NCBI GenBank assembly: GCA_038116945.1 | Contig: JAYOEY010000002.1 | Coordinates: 186,001 to 250,000 of the forward strand | DNA from: JAYOEY01 sp038116945 | Lineage (GTDB): Bacteria > Pseudomonadota > Alphaproteobacteria > MPNO01 > UBA2964 | Reading direction: 5' to 3' | Length of the DNA stretch: 64,000 nucleotides | Shown: positions 33,971 through 43,329 of the stretch, in pieces | How the letters are laid out: the number at the start of each line of letters is the position of its first letter | Position numbering within the stretch: the first letter of the stretch is position 1 | Notes under the pieces: generated by a model | Databases searched by the model: none | Told to the model about the DNA's origin: nothing | The model's input: only the letters and a program-made list of their open reading frames with translations | Program-made: the position numbers and the translations under genes

Positions 33971-35211
33971 CGCTCGCTCAGCCGCTTCCCGACGCGATCG
34001 GTTATGAGGAGGCGAAACGCCTCGCCCGTTCCGACTCCCCTGACCTCCGTTCCGAGCTCGCCTCGCGAGCGGATGTCCGGCCCGAAATCCTGTACTTCCT
34101 GGCGGAGGATTCCGGGCCGGAAGTGCGCCGTGCGGTGGCGGCGAACGCGGCAACGCCGGTTCAGGCGGGGCTGCTTCTCGCCCGCGACCCGGACGTCGAT
34201 GTCAGGAGCACCCTGGCGACACGGATCGGCAGGCTTGTACCGCAGCTCGAAAAGGAATCGGACGACCGTCTCGGCGCCGTCGTCAATCAGGTGCTCGACA
34301 TTCTGTCCGGCGACCGGGTGGTTCAGGTTCGCAGGCTTCTCGCGGAGGAACTCAAGTCGACCGCCTCGGCGCCTCCCGCCGTCATCGAGCGGCTGGCGCG
34401 CGACGGCGATGCATCGGTTTCATGCCCGGTGCTGGAATTCTCGCCTCTGCTGCCCGACGACGTTCTGCTCGACATCGTTGCCGGAACGCCGACAGGCGCG
34501 GCGCTCGTCGCCATCTCCCGGCGCGAAGGCCTTGGCGCCAAGGTCGCGGATGCCGTGGTCGGCACCGACGACCGGGATGCCATCACCGCCCTGCTCGGCA
34601 ATGCCAGCGCCCAGATCCGCGAAGAGACGCTCGATGCGCTGATCGACCGGTCGGAAGCCGTGACCGCATGGCAGACGCCGCTGGTCAGGCGGCCTTCTCT
34701 TTCCGGCCACGCTGTCCGGCGGTTGTCCGAATTCGTCGCCGGCGCGCTTTTGCGCGATCTAGAACGGCGCCGGGATATCGATCCCGAAACCGCAGCCGAG
34801 CTGGCCGAAACGGTGAACCGCCGCCTGGCCAGCGAAAAGGAAGCCCTGTTCGACGAAGAGAGCCGCGAACCCGCGGCTGACAGGGCCCGAATCCTGCGGG
34901 ATCAGGGTCGACTGGATGAAAGCGCCATTCTCAAGGCGCTGGACAGCGGCGACCGCAGTCTCGCGGTAGAGGGCCTTGCGCTGCTCGCCGAACTGCCTGG
35001 CGCGGCGGTGGCGAAAACCGCTTCCATGGCGGGCGCAAAGGGCCTTGTCGCCGTTGCGTGGAAGGCCGGAATGACCATGTCCGCTGCCGCTCAGCTTCAG
35101 CTTCGTCTCGGGCGGCTGCCGCCGGAGGAGATTCTCCACGAGCCGCCCGAGGGCGGTTTCCCGCTGAGCGAAGACGAAATGCTCTGGCAGCTCGAATTTC
35201 TGACCGGCTGA
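33967..35211 (+). CDS. DUF2336 domain protein
   Basis: A 414-residue helical protein typical of alphaproteobacteria. The N-terminal half has HEAT-like paired helices (AEDSGPEVRRAVAANAATPVQAGLLLARDPDVDVRS split over residues 47-82), and the DUF2336 core follows (VIERLARDGDASVSCPVLEFSPLLPDD). The biochemical role of DUF2336 is not established to my knowledge. Its start overlaps the diguanylate cyclase stop by ATGA, so it probably acts with c-di-GMP, as effector or scaffold; that link is inference from gene order. Confidence 0.82.
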   Translation: MTLAQPLPDAIGYEEAKRLARSDSPDLRSELASRADVRPEILYFLAEDSGPEVRRAVAANAATPVQAGLLLARDPDVDVRSTLATRIGRLVPQLEKESDDRLGAVVNQVLDILSGDRVVQVRRLLAEELKSTASAPPAVIERLARDGDASVSCPVLEFSPLLPDDVLLDIVAGTPTGAALVAISRREGLGAKVADAVVGTDDRDAITALLGNASAQIREETLDALIDRSEAVTAWQTPLVRRPSLSGHAVRRLSEFVAGALLRDLERRRDIDPETAAELAETVNRRLASEKEALFDEESREPAADRARILRDQGRLDESAILKALDSGDRSLAVEGLALLAELPGAAVAKTASMAGAKGLVAVAWKAGMTMSAAAQLQLRLGRLPPEEILHEPPEGGFPLSEDEMLWQLEFLTG

Positions 35212-35323
35212 AACGGACCCTCCGCCCATCCGAAATCCGGACTCGCGTTGCCCGGTCCAACCGCCTAATTTGGCGCCCGGTCCGAACCAGGCGTCAGGAT
35301 CAGGACGAGAGGGCGTCCCCTTA

Positions 35324-36118
35324 ATGGAACAATCCGCATCAATCGGAAGCGTCGGCGAGGATGCCGGAACGGCGGTCGGATCCGCGATCCTCGTCGACCG
35401 GCTGGTCAAGACCTATCGTCTGGGCGACGAATCGATCGACGTTCTGCGGGGGCTTTCCATCGCGGTGGCGCGCGGCGAAACCGTCGCGATCATGGGGCCC
35501 AGCGGTTCGGGAAAAACCACGCTGCTCAACTGCCTTTCGGGAATCGATTCCCCCGACGGCGGGACCGTCGACATTGTCGGCAATCGCATCGATTACGCCG
35601 ACCAGAAGATGCGCACGGCGCTCCGTCGCCGCGATATCGGAATGGTGTTCCAGTTCTTCAACCTCGTGCCGACCCTGACGGTCAGAGAAAACATACTGCT
35701 GCCTTTCCTGATTTCCGGCGATGACGGCGAACGATCGCGCGCCCGAGTCGCCGAACTGCTCGATCGGGTCGGCATGGCGCGCCGCGCCGATCACCACCCG
35801 CACCAGCTATCCGGCGGAGAGATGCAGTTGACCTCGATCGCGCGCGCGCTGGCTCACCGGCCCGGCGTGGTGCTGGCGGACGAACCGACCGGCAATGTCA
35901 ATCCGGCGGTCGGCCGATCGATCATGGAGACGCTGCGCGATGTCACCCGGGCCGAAGGAGCGGCGGTCCTGCTGGTCACGCACAGCCCGGAACATGCGGC
36001 ATGGGCGGATCGCGTCTGCTTCATCAAGGACGGCGTTATCGCGGCCGATCAGCCGCAGGCGGGCGACGAAGGCGATGTGCGCCCAATCCATGAAACGCTG
36101 ATGAAACTCGGCATCTAG
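35324..36118 (+). CDS. LolD/MacB-type ABC transporter ATP-binding protein
   Basis: A 264-residue ATPase for the adjacent FtsX-type permease. Walker A GPSGSGKT is at 58-65, Q-loop QFFNLVP at 110, and Walker B VVLADEPTGNVNP at 182-194. The signature is LSGGEMQLTSIARAL instead of LSGGE/QxQR, so the arginine after the Gln is replaced by Leu. The start ATG at 35324 has GAGAGGG upstream; a TTG at 35270 is less likely. The family moves lipoproteins, peptides or drugs out of the inner membrane; substrate unknown. Confidence 0.88.
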   Translation: MEQSASIGSVGEDAGTAVGSAILVDRLVKTYRLGDESIDVLRGLSIAVARGETVAIMGPSGSGKTTLLNCLSGIDSPDGGTVDIVGNRIDYADQKMRTALRRRDIGMVFQFFNLVPTLTVRENILLPFLISGDDGERSRARVAELLDRVGMARRADHHPHQLSGGEMQLTSIARALAHRPGVVLADEPTGNVNPAVGRSIMETLRDVTRAEGAAVLLVTHSPEHAAWADRVCFIKDGVIAADQPQAGDEGDVRPIHETLMKLGI

Positions 36119-36132
36119 GGTTTTCGGGAGAA

Positions 36133-38283
36133 ATGCGACGGACCCTGGCGCTTCCTGTCCTGCTGGCGCTGCGCAGCATGCGGCACCACAGGATCGTCGC
36201 TGTCGCGACCGTTCTCGGCGTGGCGATCGGCATGATGGTGGTCTGCGCGATCCTGATCGTCGACAACAATACCCGCGACGTGCCGGCCGACCCGCCGCAG
36301 GCGTCCGGCGAATCCGAAGCCGCGCGGGCCGCGCGCCGGACGCAGGCTCTCTTCGCGCCCGCGACCAGCATCGCGCCGCAGATCGAGAATCTCACGATAA
36401 CGAGGGGGGACAGCCGCGAGAAGCAAGGCTCGCTCGTTCCGTCCCAGCGCGGCGGGGCCGGGACCGGCAGGTCGCAAACCCTGGCCACCCACGGCAACGA
36501 AGACTATGCCGCGATGCGGCTCGCCGTCCGGCTGGCATCGCTGCTGTCCTTTCTCGTCGGGGCGGTGATCGTTTTCTACACGATGCGTTTTTCCGTTACC
36601 GCCCGGGCCCGCGAATTCTGCCTGCTTCTCTGTCTGGGAGAGAGCCGCCGGGGCGTCGCCGTTTCGTTGCTGACCGAAGCGGCGATCCTCGGCGCCGTCG
36701 GCACGCTGATCGGCCTGGCGGCGGCCATACCGGCGGGGCGGGCGTTGCTCAGGATGGGCATTTCGACAACCGGCCAGATGCCCGTCGGCACCGCTGTCGT
36801 GCCCTGGGGCGAACTGGCCGCGATGTCGCTGGTCAGCGTCGCCGTTGCCGTGCTGGGCGTCGCGTCGCCGGTCCGCGCCATTTTCAGAATGGAGATCGCC
36901 CGCATTCTTCAGCCGCGGTTCCTGTCCGAAGAAGCGCGGACCGCCGTTGCCAGGTCCTCCGGTTTCGGCTGGCTACTGCCGGCGGCGCTGGCCGCCGCTT
37001 ATGTGCTGGTGCGGCCGTTCCTGATCTCCTGGATGTCGATCGTCCATTTTTTTCTTTTCGAGGCCGCGTTCGTAACGGTGGTCGCTGCCGCCACGCTCTG
37101 GTGGGTGACGCCGCTGCTGCGGGGCGCGATCGCCCTGTTCGAAAAGCTGATGCACCCCCTGATGCCGCTCGAAGCGCTGCTGACCGGCCGCCGCATGCGA
37201 CTCGCCACGCGGCAGGTGACGTTCGCCATTACCGCGGTCGTGCTCGTTTTCGGCATGCTGACCGCGTTGCACGACATCACGCGCGCGCTCAAGGACGAGA
37301 TCATTATCTGGAGTCAGGCGACGCTGGCGCCCAACACGTTTTTCGAACGCACGTCGCAGCCGTTCGACAGTGCCGATTTCGAACGGCTCAAACGCGTGCA
37401 CAGGATCAAATTCGTCCGCATGTCCGAGAAAATTCAGGGTGCCTTTCCGATGCGTCTCGTCAAGCGGGCGGACGTCAACATCGACAGGCTCAATCAGGGC
37501 CGGCCGTTGCTCGAGCCCGGCATGGTCATCCTCTCGAAAACGCTCGCGGCCCGCTACAATGCGTCCGCGGGTGACACTCTCGTGATCCGCAGCGGCGGCC
37601 ATGATTATCATTTCGATATCATCGAGGTCGCCGACGATACCGGCTTCTTCGCCGAAGACGGCCGCTACGTCGATCTGAAATCCTATGCCGTGTTCAGCGA
37701 CGGAAACCGGCTGTTCGCCGACAATCTGGAACGGACGCTGGGGTTGTACGGTACGGCCCGCCATGCCGACGGGAAATACTGGATCTGGCGACCGCTGAGA
37801 TACGACGCGCTTTATCCCTATTACCTGCGGACCCATCACGGGCTGGTCCGCGGCTACTACCGGACGCGGGAGATCGACCGCGACTTTCTGATCTTCGATT
37901 TCATCCTGGCGATGACGATCCTGCTGGCGGCGATCGGCGTCGCCAATACGCTGCTGATCCAGGTCCATTCACGCGGCCGCGAGTTCTCGGTCCTTCGCAC
38001 GGTCGGGATGGGGCGCTGGCAGGTCACCAAGATGCTGCTTGCGGAGGGCGTGATCATCGGACTGGTCGGCGCGCTGCTGTCGGCGGTGGTCGGCAACGCG
38101 CTGGGCGCGGTCAGCGTCTCGTTTCTCGACCATTTCACCTTGTTCGATTACGCGATCAGGCTGTCCTGGCAGGCAACCGCCCTGTTTTCTCTGGCCTGCG
38201 TCGGTACCTGCCTGGTGGCTGCGATCTATCCCGCCTTCGTTGCTATTCGCATGTCGTCGGCGGAATCGCTGCACTACGAATGA
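36133..38283 (+). CDS. FtsX-like ABC transporter permease
   Basis: A 716-residue membrane protein with about ten helices. A helix lies at 17-38, followed by a roughly 95-residue periplasmic insert, then four helices of a first FtsX module (about 135-320). A helix near 370 precedes a large periplasmic domain (about 385-585), and the second FtsX module closes the protein (FDFILAMTILLAAIGVANTLL, then HSRGREFSVLRTVGM, the classic FtsX loop). The duplicated layout resembles LolCE/AdcB-type permeases of type VII ABC machines. GGGAG precedes the ATG, 14 bases after the ATPase gene. Confidence 0.88.
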   Translation: MRRTLALPVLLALRSMRHHRIVAVATVLGVAIGMMVVCAILIVDNNTRDVPADPPQASGESEAARAARRTQALFAPATSIAPQIENLTITRGDSREKQGSLVPSQRGGAGTGRSQTLATHGNEDYAAMRLAVRLASLLSFLVGAVIVFYTMRFSVTARAREFCLLLCLGESRRGVAVSLLTEAAILGAVGTLIGLAAAIPAGRALLRMGISTTGQMPVGTAVVPWGELAAMSLVSVAVAVLGVASPVRAIFRMEIARILQPRFLSEEARTAVARSSGFGWLLPAALAAAYVLVRPFLISWMSIVHFFLFEAAFVTVVAAATLWWVTPLLRGAIALFEKLMHPLMPLEALLTGRRMRLATRQVTFAITAVVLVFGMLTALHDITRALKDEIIIWSQATLAPNTFFERTSQPFDSADFERLKRVHRIKFVRMSEKIQGAFPMRLVKRADVNIDRLNQGRPLLEPGMVILSKTLAARYNASAGDTLVIRSGGHDYHFDIIEVADDTGFFAEDGRYVDLKSYAVFSDGNRLFADNLERTLGLYGTARHADGKYWIWRPLRYDALYPYYLRTHHGLVRGYYRTREIDRDFLIFDFILAMTILLAAIGVANTLLIQVHSRGREFSVLRTVGMGRWQVTKMLLAEGVIIGLVGALLSAVVGNALGAVSVSFLDHFTLFDYAIRLSWQATALFSLACVGTCLVAAIYPAFVAIRMSSAESLHYE

Positions 38284-38290
38284 GCGACTC

Positions 38291-38968
38291 TCAGAGCAGG
38301 CCCATTGCGTCCGGCAAATGCGCGAAATCCGAAATCAGGATATCGGCGCCGAGTTCGGCCGGCGGTACCCTGGTATAGCCGAAATCCACCGCGATGACCG
38401 GCAGGCCTGCATTGCGGGCGGCGGCGACATCGGTTTCGCTGTCGCCGACCATCAGCGCCTGCGACGGTGCGTGACCGGTCCGTCTCACGACCTCGAGCAG
38501 ATGGCCCGGATCCGGTTTTCGAACAGGCAACCCCTCTCCGCCGATCACCGCTTCGCCGAAATAGGAGGCGAGGCCGAGCTGCTCCAGCACGAGGGCCGTC
38601 AGGCCGTCCGGCTTGTTGGTGCAGATGCCGAGCGCGACATTCTGGCCGCGCAGCCAGTCGAGAGTGTCAATGACGCCCGGAAAGGGCAGAGACCGGATTG
38701 CCGGTTCCGCTGCGTAAAGGACCAGAAACCGTTCGAACACGGCGTCGATGCGCGGGCTGTCGGTCGCCTCGCCGATCATCCCGAATGCCTGTTCGATGAG
38801 GTTGTGGGCGCCGCCGCCGATCATCCTGCGGCAGGCGTTTTCGTCGATGGGATCCAGGCCGTCTTCGGCCAGCGCCCGGTTCAGCGCCTCGTGAATATCG
38901 GGAAGCGTATCGACCAGCGTCCCGTCGAGATCGAATACGACGGCGCGAAATCTGTGGGACGGCGGCAT
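38291..38968 (-). CDS. gph: Phosphoglycolate phosphatase
   Basis: A 225-residue HAD phosphatase that removes 2-phosphoglycolate formed by DNA repair or oxygenase side reactions. Motif I is VVFDLDGTLVDTLPDI (about 10-25). ICTNKPDGLTALVLEQLG holds motif II, and MVGDSETDVAAARNAG holds motif IV. Last gene of the rpmH-to-gph operon, 12 bases after argB. Confidence 0.9.
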   Translation of the reverse strand: MPPSHRFRAVVFDLDGTLVDTLPDIHEALNRALAEDGLDPIDENACRRMIGGGAHNLIEQAFGMIGEATDSPRIDAVFERFLVLYAAEPAIRSLPFPGVIDTLDWLRGQNVALGICTNKPDGLTALVLEQLGLASYFGEAVIGGEGLPVRKPDPGHLLEVVRRTGHAPSQALMVGDSETDVAAARNAGLPVIAVDFGYTRVPPAELGADILISDFAHLPDAMGLL

Positions 38969-38980
38969 CGAATTCGCCGG

Positions 38981-39928
38981 TCAGCGCTTGCGTCGTTTCG
39001 CGGCAGGCGGCTTGCGGATCAACGTGCCGACACCGTGTTCGGTGAATATCTCGAGGATCAGCGCGTGCGGAACGCGTCCGTCCAGTATGACCGCGGCCTC
39101 GACGCCGCCCTTCACGGCATCCAGGCAGGTCTCCACCTTCGGGATCATGCCGCCGCTGATGGTCTTGTCGCGAATTCGCGCCCGGACCTGGGTCGCCGTC
39201 ATTTCCGGAATCAGCACGCCCTTGCTGTCGAGCACGCCCGGCACGTCGGTCAGCATCAGGAGCCGCTCCGCGCCGACCGCTGCCGCAACGGCGCCCGCCG
39301 CGGTGTCGGCGTTGATGTTGAAGGTTTCCCCCCGCGATCCGATGCCAAGCGGCGCGATCACCGGGATGATGTTCGATTCCGCCATTTCGGCGAGCACCCT
39401 GGCATTGATCTCGGTCGGATCGCCGACAAAGCCGAGATCCACGACCTTTTCGATATTCGAATCCGGATCGCGTTTCTTGCGCGTCAGCTTGCGCGCCCGG
39501 ATCAGGTTTCCATCCTTGCCGGACAGCCCGATCGCCGTACCGCCGGCCTCGTTGATCGCGGCGGCGACCTCCTTGTTGATGCTGCCCGACAGCACCATTT
39601 CGACCACTTCCACGGTGGCCGCATCCGTCACCCTGAGCCCGTCGACAAAGGAGGACTTGATGCGGAGCCGTTCCAGCATGTCGCCGATCTGCGGCCCGCC
39701 GCCATGGACCACGATCGGGTTGATGCCGACCTGCTTGAACAGGACGATATCGCGCGCGAACAGTTTTGCGAGTTCCGGGTCGCCCATCGCATGGCCGCCA
39801 TATTTGACCACGAAGGTCTTGCCGGCGTAGGCGCGCATATAGGGCAGCGCCTCCGACAGCGTCTTCGCTTTGGCGAGCCAGTGTTCGCGTTCCTCGTCGG
39901 AAACCGCCTTGGTTTTCTTTTCGTTCAT
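38981..39928 (-). CDS. argB: Acetylglutamate kinase
   Basis: A 315-residue enzyme that phosphorylates N-acetylglutamate, the second step of arginine synthesis. TFVVKYGGHAMGD (about 31-43) and VVHGGGPQIGDMLERL (about 65-80) bind the substrates; the N-terminal helix and NINADTAAGAVAAAVGAERL are characteristic. The ATG at 39928 is chosen because a longer frame to 40030 would overlap engB. It follows engB by 37 bases, as is usual in alphaproteobacteria. Confidence 0.95.
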   Translation of the reverse strand: MNEKKTKAVSDEEREHWLAKAKTLSEALPYMRAYAGKTFVVKYGGHAMGDPELAKLFARDIVLFKQVGINPIVVHGGGPQIGDMLERLRIKSSFVDGLRVTDAATVEVVEMVLSGSINKEVAAAINEAGGTAIGLSGKDGNLIRARKLTRKKRDPDSNIEKVVDLGFVGDPTEINARVLAEMAESNIIPVIAPLGIGSRGETFNINADTAAGAVAAAVGAERLLMLTDVPGVLDSKGVLIPEMTATQVRARIRDKTISGGMIPKVETCLDAVKGGVEAAVILDGRVPHALILEIFTEHGVGTLIRKPPAAKRRKR

Positions 39929-39965
39929 GACCGGAGAATGTCTCTGTGAATCGAAGCGGCGTACT

Positions 39966-40640
39966 CTATCCAAATTGATATGATACGGAAAGTGTCGCCA
40001 GTTCGGCCCTGAGCTCGGCGATTCCGACATCGTCCCGCGAACTCGTGGGCAGAATCAACGGGTGCGCGGCGGGATGGGTTTTCAGCTCTTCGGCAATGTC
40101 GGCGATCCGGTCTTCGAGTTCCGATCTTCCGATCCTGTCGATCTTGGTCAGGACGATCTGATAGACAACCGCGTCGGCGTCGAGTTCCTTCATCAGCGAC
40201 CTGTCGTTCGCCTTCAGCCCGTGACGGGAGTCGATCAGGAGACAGAGCCGCCGAAGCGTTGCGCGGCCCTTGAGATAGGCGTGAATCAGCGCTGTCCAGT
40301 CGCCGACTTTCTGTTTGGATACCTTCGCATAGCCGAAACCGGGCAGATCGACCAGCGTCAGGTCGTAACCCAGCCGGAAGAAATTGATCTGTTGCGTCCG
40401 GCCCGGCGTTTTGGACGTTCTGGCCAGAGAAGTCTGGCGGACGAGCGCATTGATAAGGCTCGACTTGCCGACGTTCGACCGGCCCGCGAAGGCGATTTCG
40501 GGAAATTCGCTGGCGGGCAGGGAGCCGTAATCGTTGGCGCCGGCGATGAAGCGGCATTCGGACTCGAACAGCTTGCGGCCGAACTCGATCGCGTCCTCGG
40601 CGATGCCATCCGTTCCGGTTCTGGAGTCCCGTCCGGGCAT
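39966..40640 (-). CDS. engB: Ribosome biogenesis GTPase YihA/EngB
   Basis: A 224-residue small GTPase needed for assembly of the 50S subunit. GTP motifs are intact: G1 GRSNVGKSSLINAL (about 52-65), G3 DLPGFGYA, and G4 TKIDR. Positioned between yidC and argB. Confidence 0.95.
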   Translation of the reverse strand: MPGRDSRTGTDGIAEDAIEFGRKLFESECRFIAGANDYGSLPASEFPEIAFAGRSNVGKSSLINALVRQTSLARTSKTPGRTQQINFFRLGYDLTLVDLPGFGYAKVSKQKVGDWTALIHAYLKGRATLRRLCLLIDSRHGLKANDRSLMKELDADAVVYQIVLTKIDRIGRSELEDRIADIAEELKTHPAAHPLILPTSSRDDVGIAELRAELATLSVSYQFG

Positions 40641-40656
40641 GCGCGCTGCGCGGCCG

Positions 40657-42468
40657 TCAGCCGCCGACCTTGACGCCCATGCGCTTCATGATCGCGTATT
40701 GCTGGGCAATCGAGAGCGTGTTGTTCCAGGCCCAGTAGATGACGAGGCCTGCAGGGAACTGTGCCAGCATGAAGGTGAAAATAAAGGGCAGGAACATGAA
40801 TATTTTCGCCTGCATCGGGTCGGCCGGGGCAGGGTTAAGCTTCTGCTGCAGATACATCGTTGCGCCCATGATGATTGGCCATATGCCGATCATCAGGAAT
40901 TCCGGCGGCGACCACGGTATCAGGCCGAACAGGGTGAACAGCGATGTGGGGTCCGGCGCGGACAGGTCCTGGATCCATCCGTAGAACGGGGCGTGACGCA
41001 TTTCGATCGCCACGAACAGAACCTTGTAAAGTGCAAAGAACACCGGGATCTGGATAAGCATCGGGAAGCAGCCGGACGCCGGATTGACCTTCTCGTCCTT
41101 GTACAGCTTCATCATCGCTTCGTTCATCTTGGCCCGGTCGTCGCCGTACCGTTCCTTGAGCTTGGTCATCTTCGGCTGGAGCTTCTTCATGCGGCTCATC
41201 GCCTCGTATGACTTGTTGGCCAGCGGGAAGAACGCGATCTTGATGATGACGGTCAGCAGCAGGATCGCCAGCCCGAAATTGCCGAGCAGCCCGAAGAAAT
41301 AATCCAGCACGTAGAAGATCGGCTTGGTCAGGAAATAGAACCAGCCGAAATCTACCGCCAGATCGAACCGCGAAATTCCGAGCTTGGATTCGTAGGCGTC
41401 GAGCAGCTTTACTTCCTTGGCGCCGGCGAACAGCCGGTTGGAAACTTCCGACGCGCTGTTGGGCTGGACGACGACCGCGCCGCTCAGATAGTCGACCTGA
41501 TACTTGTCCTGACGGTTCTGAAGCGTATGGCGGAAATTGGTCCGAAGCTGCGCCTTCTGATCGGGCACCAGTGCGACCAGCCAGTATTTGTCGGTAATGC
41601 CGAGCCAGCCGCCGCGGCTTGATGCCTCGATCTTGCCGGTTTCCTGAAGGTCGTCGTAATGGACCTCCTCCAGCTTGTCGTTGATGACCCCCAGCAGCCC
41701 TTCGTGAAGGATGAAAAATCCCAGTGTTTCCGGCGTTCCGGTGCGCGATACCAGCCCATAGGGATAAAGCGTCACGGCCTTGTTGCCCGAATTCTCGACC
41801 CGCTGCGCGACCGAGAACATGAAATTCTCGTCGAGCGTGATCGTGCGGATGAATCGCAGTCCCTGACCGTTATCCCAGGTCAGTCTCAGCGCTTCGCCGC
41901 TGCCGATTGAGCTGCGGTCCGACGTCCAGACCGTGTTGTCGTCCGGAACGCGGACGCCGGGCGAGCCGGAAACCCAGCCGAAACGGGCATAGTACGGTTT
42001 TTGCGTACCCGGCGGCGACAGCAGTTTAATCCTGGGACTGTCCCGTTTGGTGGTCTCCCGGAAATCGGTCAGCGTCAGGTCGTCGATCTGGGCGCCCTTC
42101 AGGCGGATCGAGCCGATCAGCCTTTTCGCGTTGATGGATATGCGCTGGTCGCGTGCAATGATTGCTTCCCGGCTGACGCTCGGGGCCAGTGGCGTTCCCG
42201 CCGAATTCGCACCCGGCACCTGCACGTCTCCCGACAGCGGCTGCTGCGGCGCATCTCCCGCCCGCGGCTGCGGGACGGTTACGCCATCGCTGCCGGGCAA
42301 GGACGGCGCCATCGGCTGCCCGGCCGTTCCCGGTTTGGCGTCCGCTTTCCGCGCCGTCTCCTGCTTGGCGCGCTGCTGTTCGACGCGGGGGCCCTCGTAA
42401 AGGAACTGCCAGCCCACCAGAATCGCAATGGAGGCGACGACCGCCATAAGGAGATTGCGCTGTTCCAT
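40657..42468 (-). CDS. yidC: Membrane protein insertase YidC
   Basis: A 603-residue inner-membrane insertase. The N-terminal helix MEQRNLLMAVVASIAILVGW is followed by a low-complexity Pro/Ala/Gly linker (about 45-90) and the periplasmic P1 beta domain (about 115-355). The five-helix core contains KPIFYVLDYFFGLLGNFGLA, SYEAMSRMKKLQPKM, and FMLAQFPAGLVIYWAWNNTL. It inserts proteins alone or with SecYEG. It comes after yidD by 3 bases. Confidence 0.96.
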   Translation of the reverse strand: MEQRNLLMAVVASIAILVGWQFLYEGPRVEQQRAKQETARKADAKPGTAGQPMAPSLPGSDGVTVPQPRAGDAPQQPLSGDVQVPGANSAGTPLAPSVSREAIIARDQRISINAKRLIGSIRLKGAQIDDLTLTDFRETTKRDSPRIKLLSPPGTQKPYYARFGWVSGSPGVRVPDDNTVWTSDRSSIGSGEALRLTWDNGQGLRFIRTITLDENFMFSVAQRVENSGNKAVTLYPYGLVSRTGTPETLGFFILHEGLLGVINDKLEEVHYDDLQETGKIEASSRGGWLGITDKYWLVALVPDQKAQLRTNFRHTLQNRQDKYQVDYLSGAVVVQPNSASEVSNRLFAGAKEVKLLDAYESKLGISRFDLAVDFGWFYFLTKPIFYVLDYFFGLLGNFGLAILLLTVIIKIAFFPLANKSYEAMSRMKKLQPKMTKLKERYGDDRAKMNEAMMKLYKDEKVNPASGCFPMLIQIPVFFALYKVLFVAIEMRHAPFYGWIQDLSAPDPTSLFTLFGLIPWSPPEFLMIGIWPIIMGATMYLQQKLNPAPADPMQAKIFMFLPFIFTFMLAQFPAGLVIYWAWNNTLSIAQQYAIMKRMGVKVGG

Positions 42469-42471
42469 CGT

Positions 42472-42732
42472 TTATTCTGTCCTTGATGCTGATGGGGCCG
42501 CCTCGGGAACCGGGTCGTGTCCCTGTCCGCCCCAGGGATGGCATCGTCCGATACGCTTGGCGGCGATCCAGACCCCCCGCAGGGCGCCGTGGGCGGTGAT
42601 TGCGTCAATCGCATATCGGGAACAGCTCGGCGCGTAGCGGCAGCTTCCCGGCAGGACCGGCGACAAGAAGAGCTGGTAGAAGCGGATGAAGCCGCACAGA
42701 ACGGCGGCTGATGTCCGCGACACGATATTCAT
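42472..42732 (-). CDS. yidD: Membrane protein insertion efficiency factor YidD
   Basis: An 86-residue membrane-associated protein with the family core FIRFYQLFLSPVLPGSCRYA, CSRYAIDAITAHGALRG and GRCHPWGGQGHDPVP (three conserved cysteines). The ATG at 42732 overlaps the rnpA stop (ATGA); a longer frame would run into rnpA. It assists YidC, whose gene is next. Confidence 0.94.
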   Translation of the reverse strand: MNIVSRTSAAVLCGFIRFYQLFLSPVLPGSCRYAPSCSRYAIDAITAHGALRGVWIAAKRIGRCHPWGGQGHDPVPEAAPSASRTE

Positions 42733-43124
42733 CGCCCGTTCCGCTCCTCGTTTTCCCGCCAGCCGCCAACCTTTTTCAGTGCAGCTGTCAGGTCGGACAG
42801 CAGGGCGGGCCATGGCCGCGCGGGCGTAGCCGCCCGGCCGATTACGACATAATCAAAACCCGGCATGCCATGTGCCGGGAAAATCTCTTCAGCAGCCGCC
42901 TTCAGCCGTCGTCGGGCGCGGTTGCGTATAACTGCGCCGCCTACCTTGCGGCTGACCGTAAAGCCGATGCGGATCGTTCCGCAATCGATTTCCGGTTCGG
43001 TCTTCAGGCCTTCCGGCCTTTGCGTTGCCTGCAGAACAAGGCCGGGTGTTGCCCACTTCCGTCCGGTCCGGGCAAGGCGCAGGAAGTCACGGCGCCGCCT
43101 GAGGCGCTGAGGCGCCTCCGTCAT
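42729..43124 (-). CDS. rnpA: Ribonuclease P protein component
   Basis: A 131-residue basic protein that helps the catalytic RNA process tRNA 5' ends. The conserved RNR motif is visible as VSRKVGGAVIRNRARRRLKAA (about 54-74). It is 3 bases after rpmH and coupled to yidD by an ATGA overlap. The C-terminus (about 105-131) extends a little beyond the usual protein. Confidence 0.94.
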   Translation of the reverse strand: MTEAPQRLRRRRDFLRLARTGRKWATPGLVLQATQRPEGLKTEPEIDCGTIRIGFTVSRKVGGAVIRNRARRRLKAAAEEIFPAHGMPGFDYVVIGRAATPARPWPALLSDLTAALKKVGGWRENEERNGR

Positions 43125-43127
43125 GGA

Positions 43128-43262
43128 TTACGCTGACAGGCGCTTGCGTCCCCGGGCCCGCCGGCTGGAGAGGACGCGCCGGCCGCCGACGGTCGCCTTC
43201 CGGGCGCGAAACCCGTGGCGGCGCTTGCGAATGAGGACGCTGGGCTGATAGGTGCGTTTCAC
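43128..43262 (-). CDS. rpmH: Large ribosomal subunit protein bL34
   Basis: A 44-residue ribosomal protein. It starts at GTG (43262) and reads MKRTYQPSVLIRKRRHGFRA, then ATVGGRRVL and RRARGRKRLSA, the textbook bL34. It is the first gene of the rpmH-rnpA-yidD-yidC-engB-argB-gph operon. Confidence 0.97.
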   Translation of the reverse strand: MKRTYQPSVLIRKRRHGFRARKATVGGRRVLSSRRARGRKRLSA

Positions 43263-43300
43263 GGCTGAACTCCGCTGAGAATCCGGTCAAAAGAGTGGGC

Positions 43301-43329
43301 TGTATAGTGTTTCGCGCCACCCAAGTCAA
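43301..43329 (-). promoter_or_regulatory. Sigma-70 promoter of the rpmH operon
   Basis: On the minus strand TTGACT (43324-43329) and TATACA (43301-43306) have an ideal 17-base spacing. It lies 39 bases upstream of the rpmH GTG, in the divergent gap before the TVP38 gene. Confidence 0.7.
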
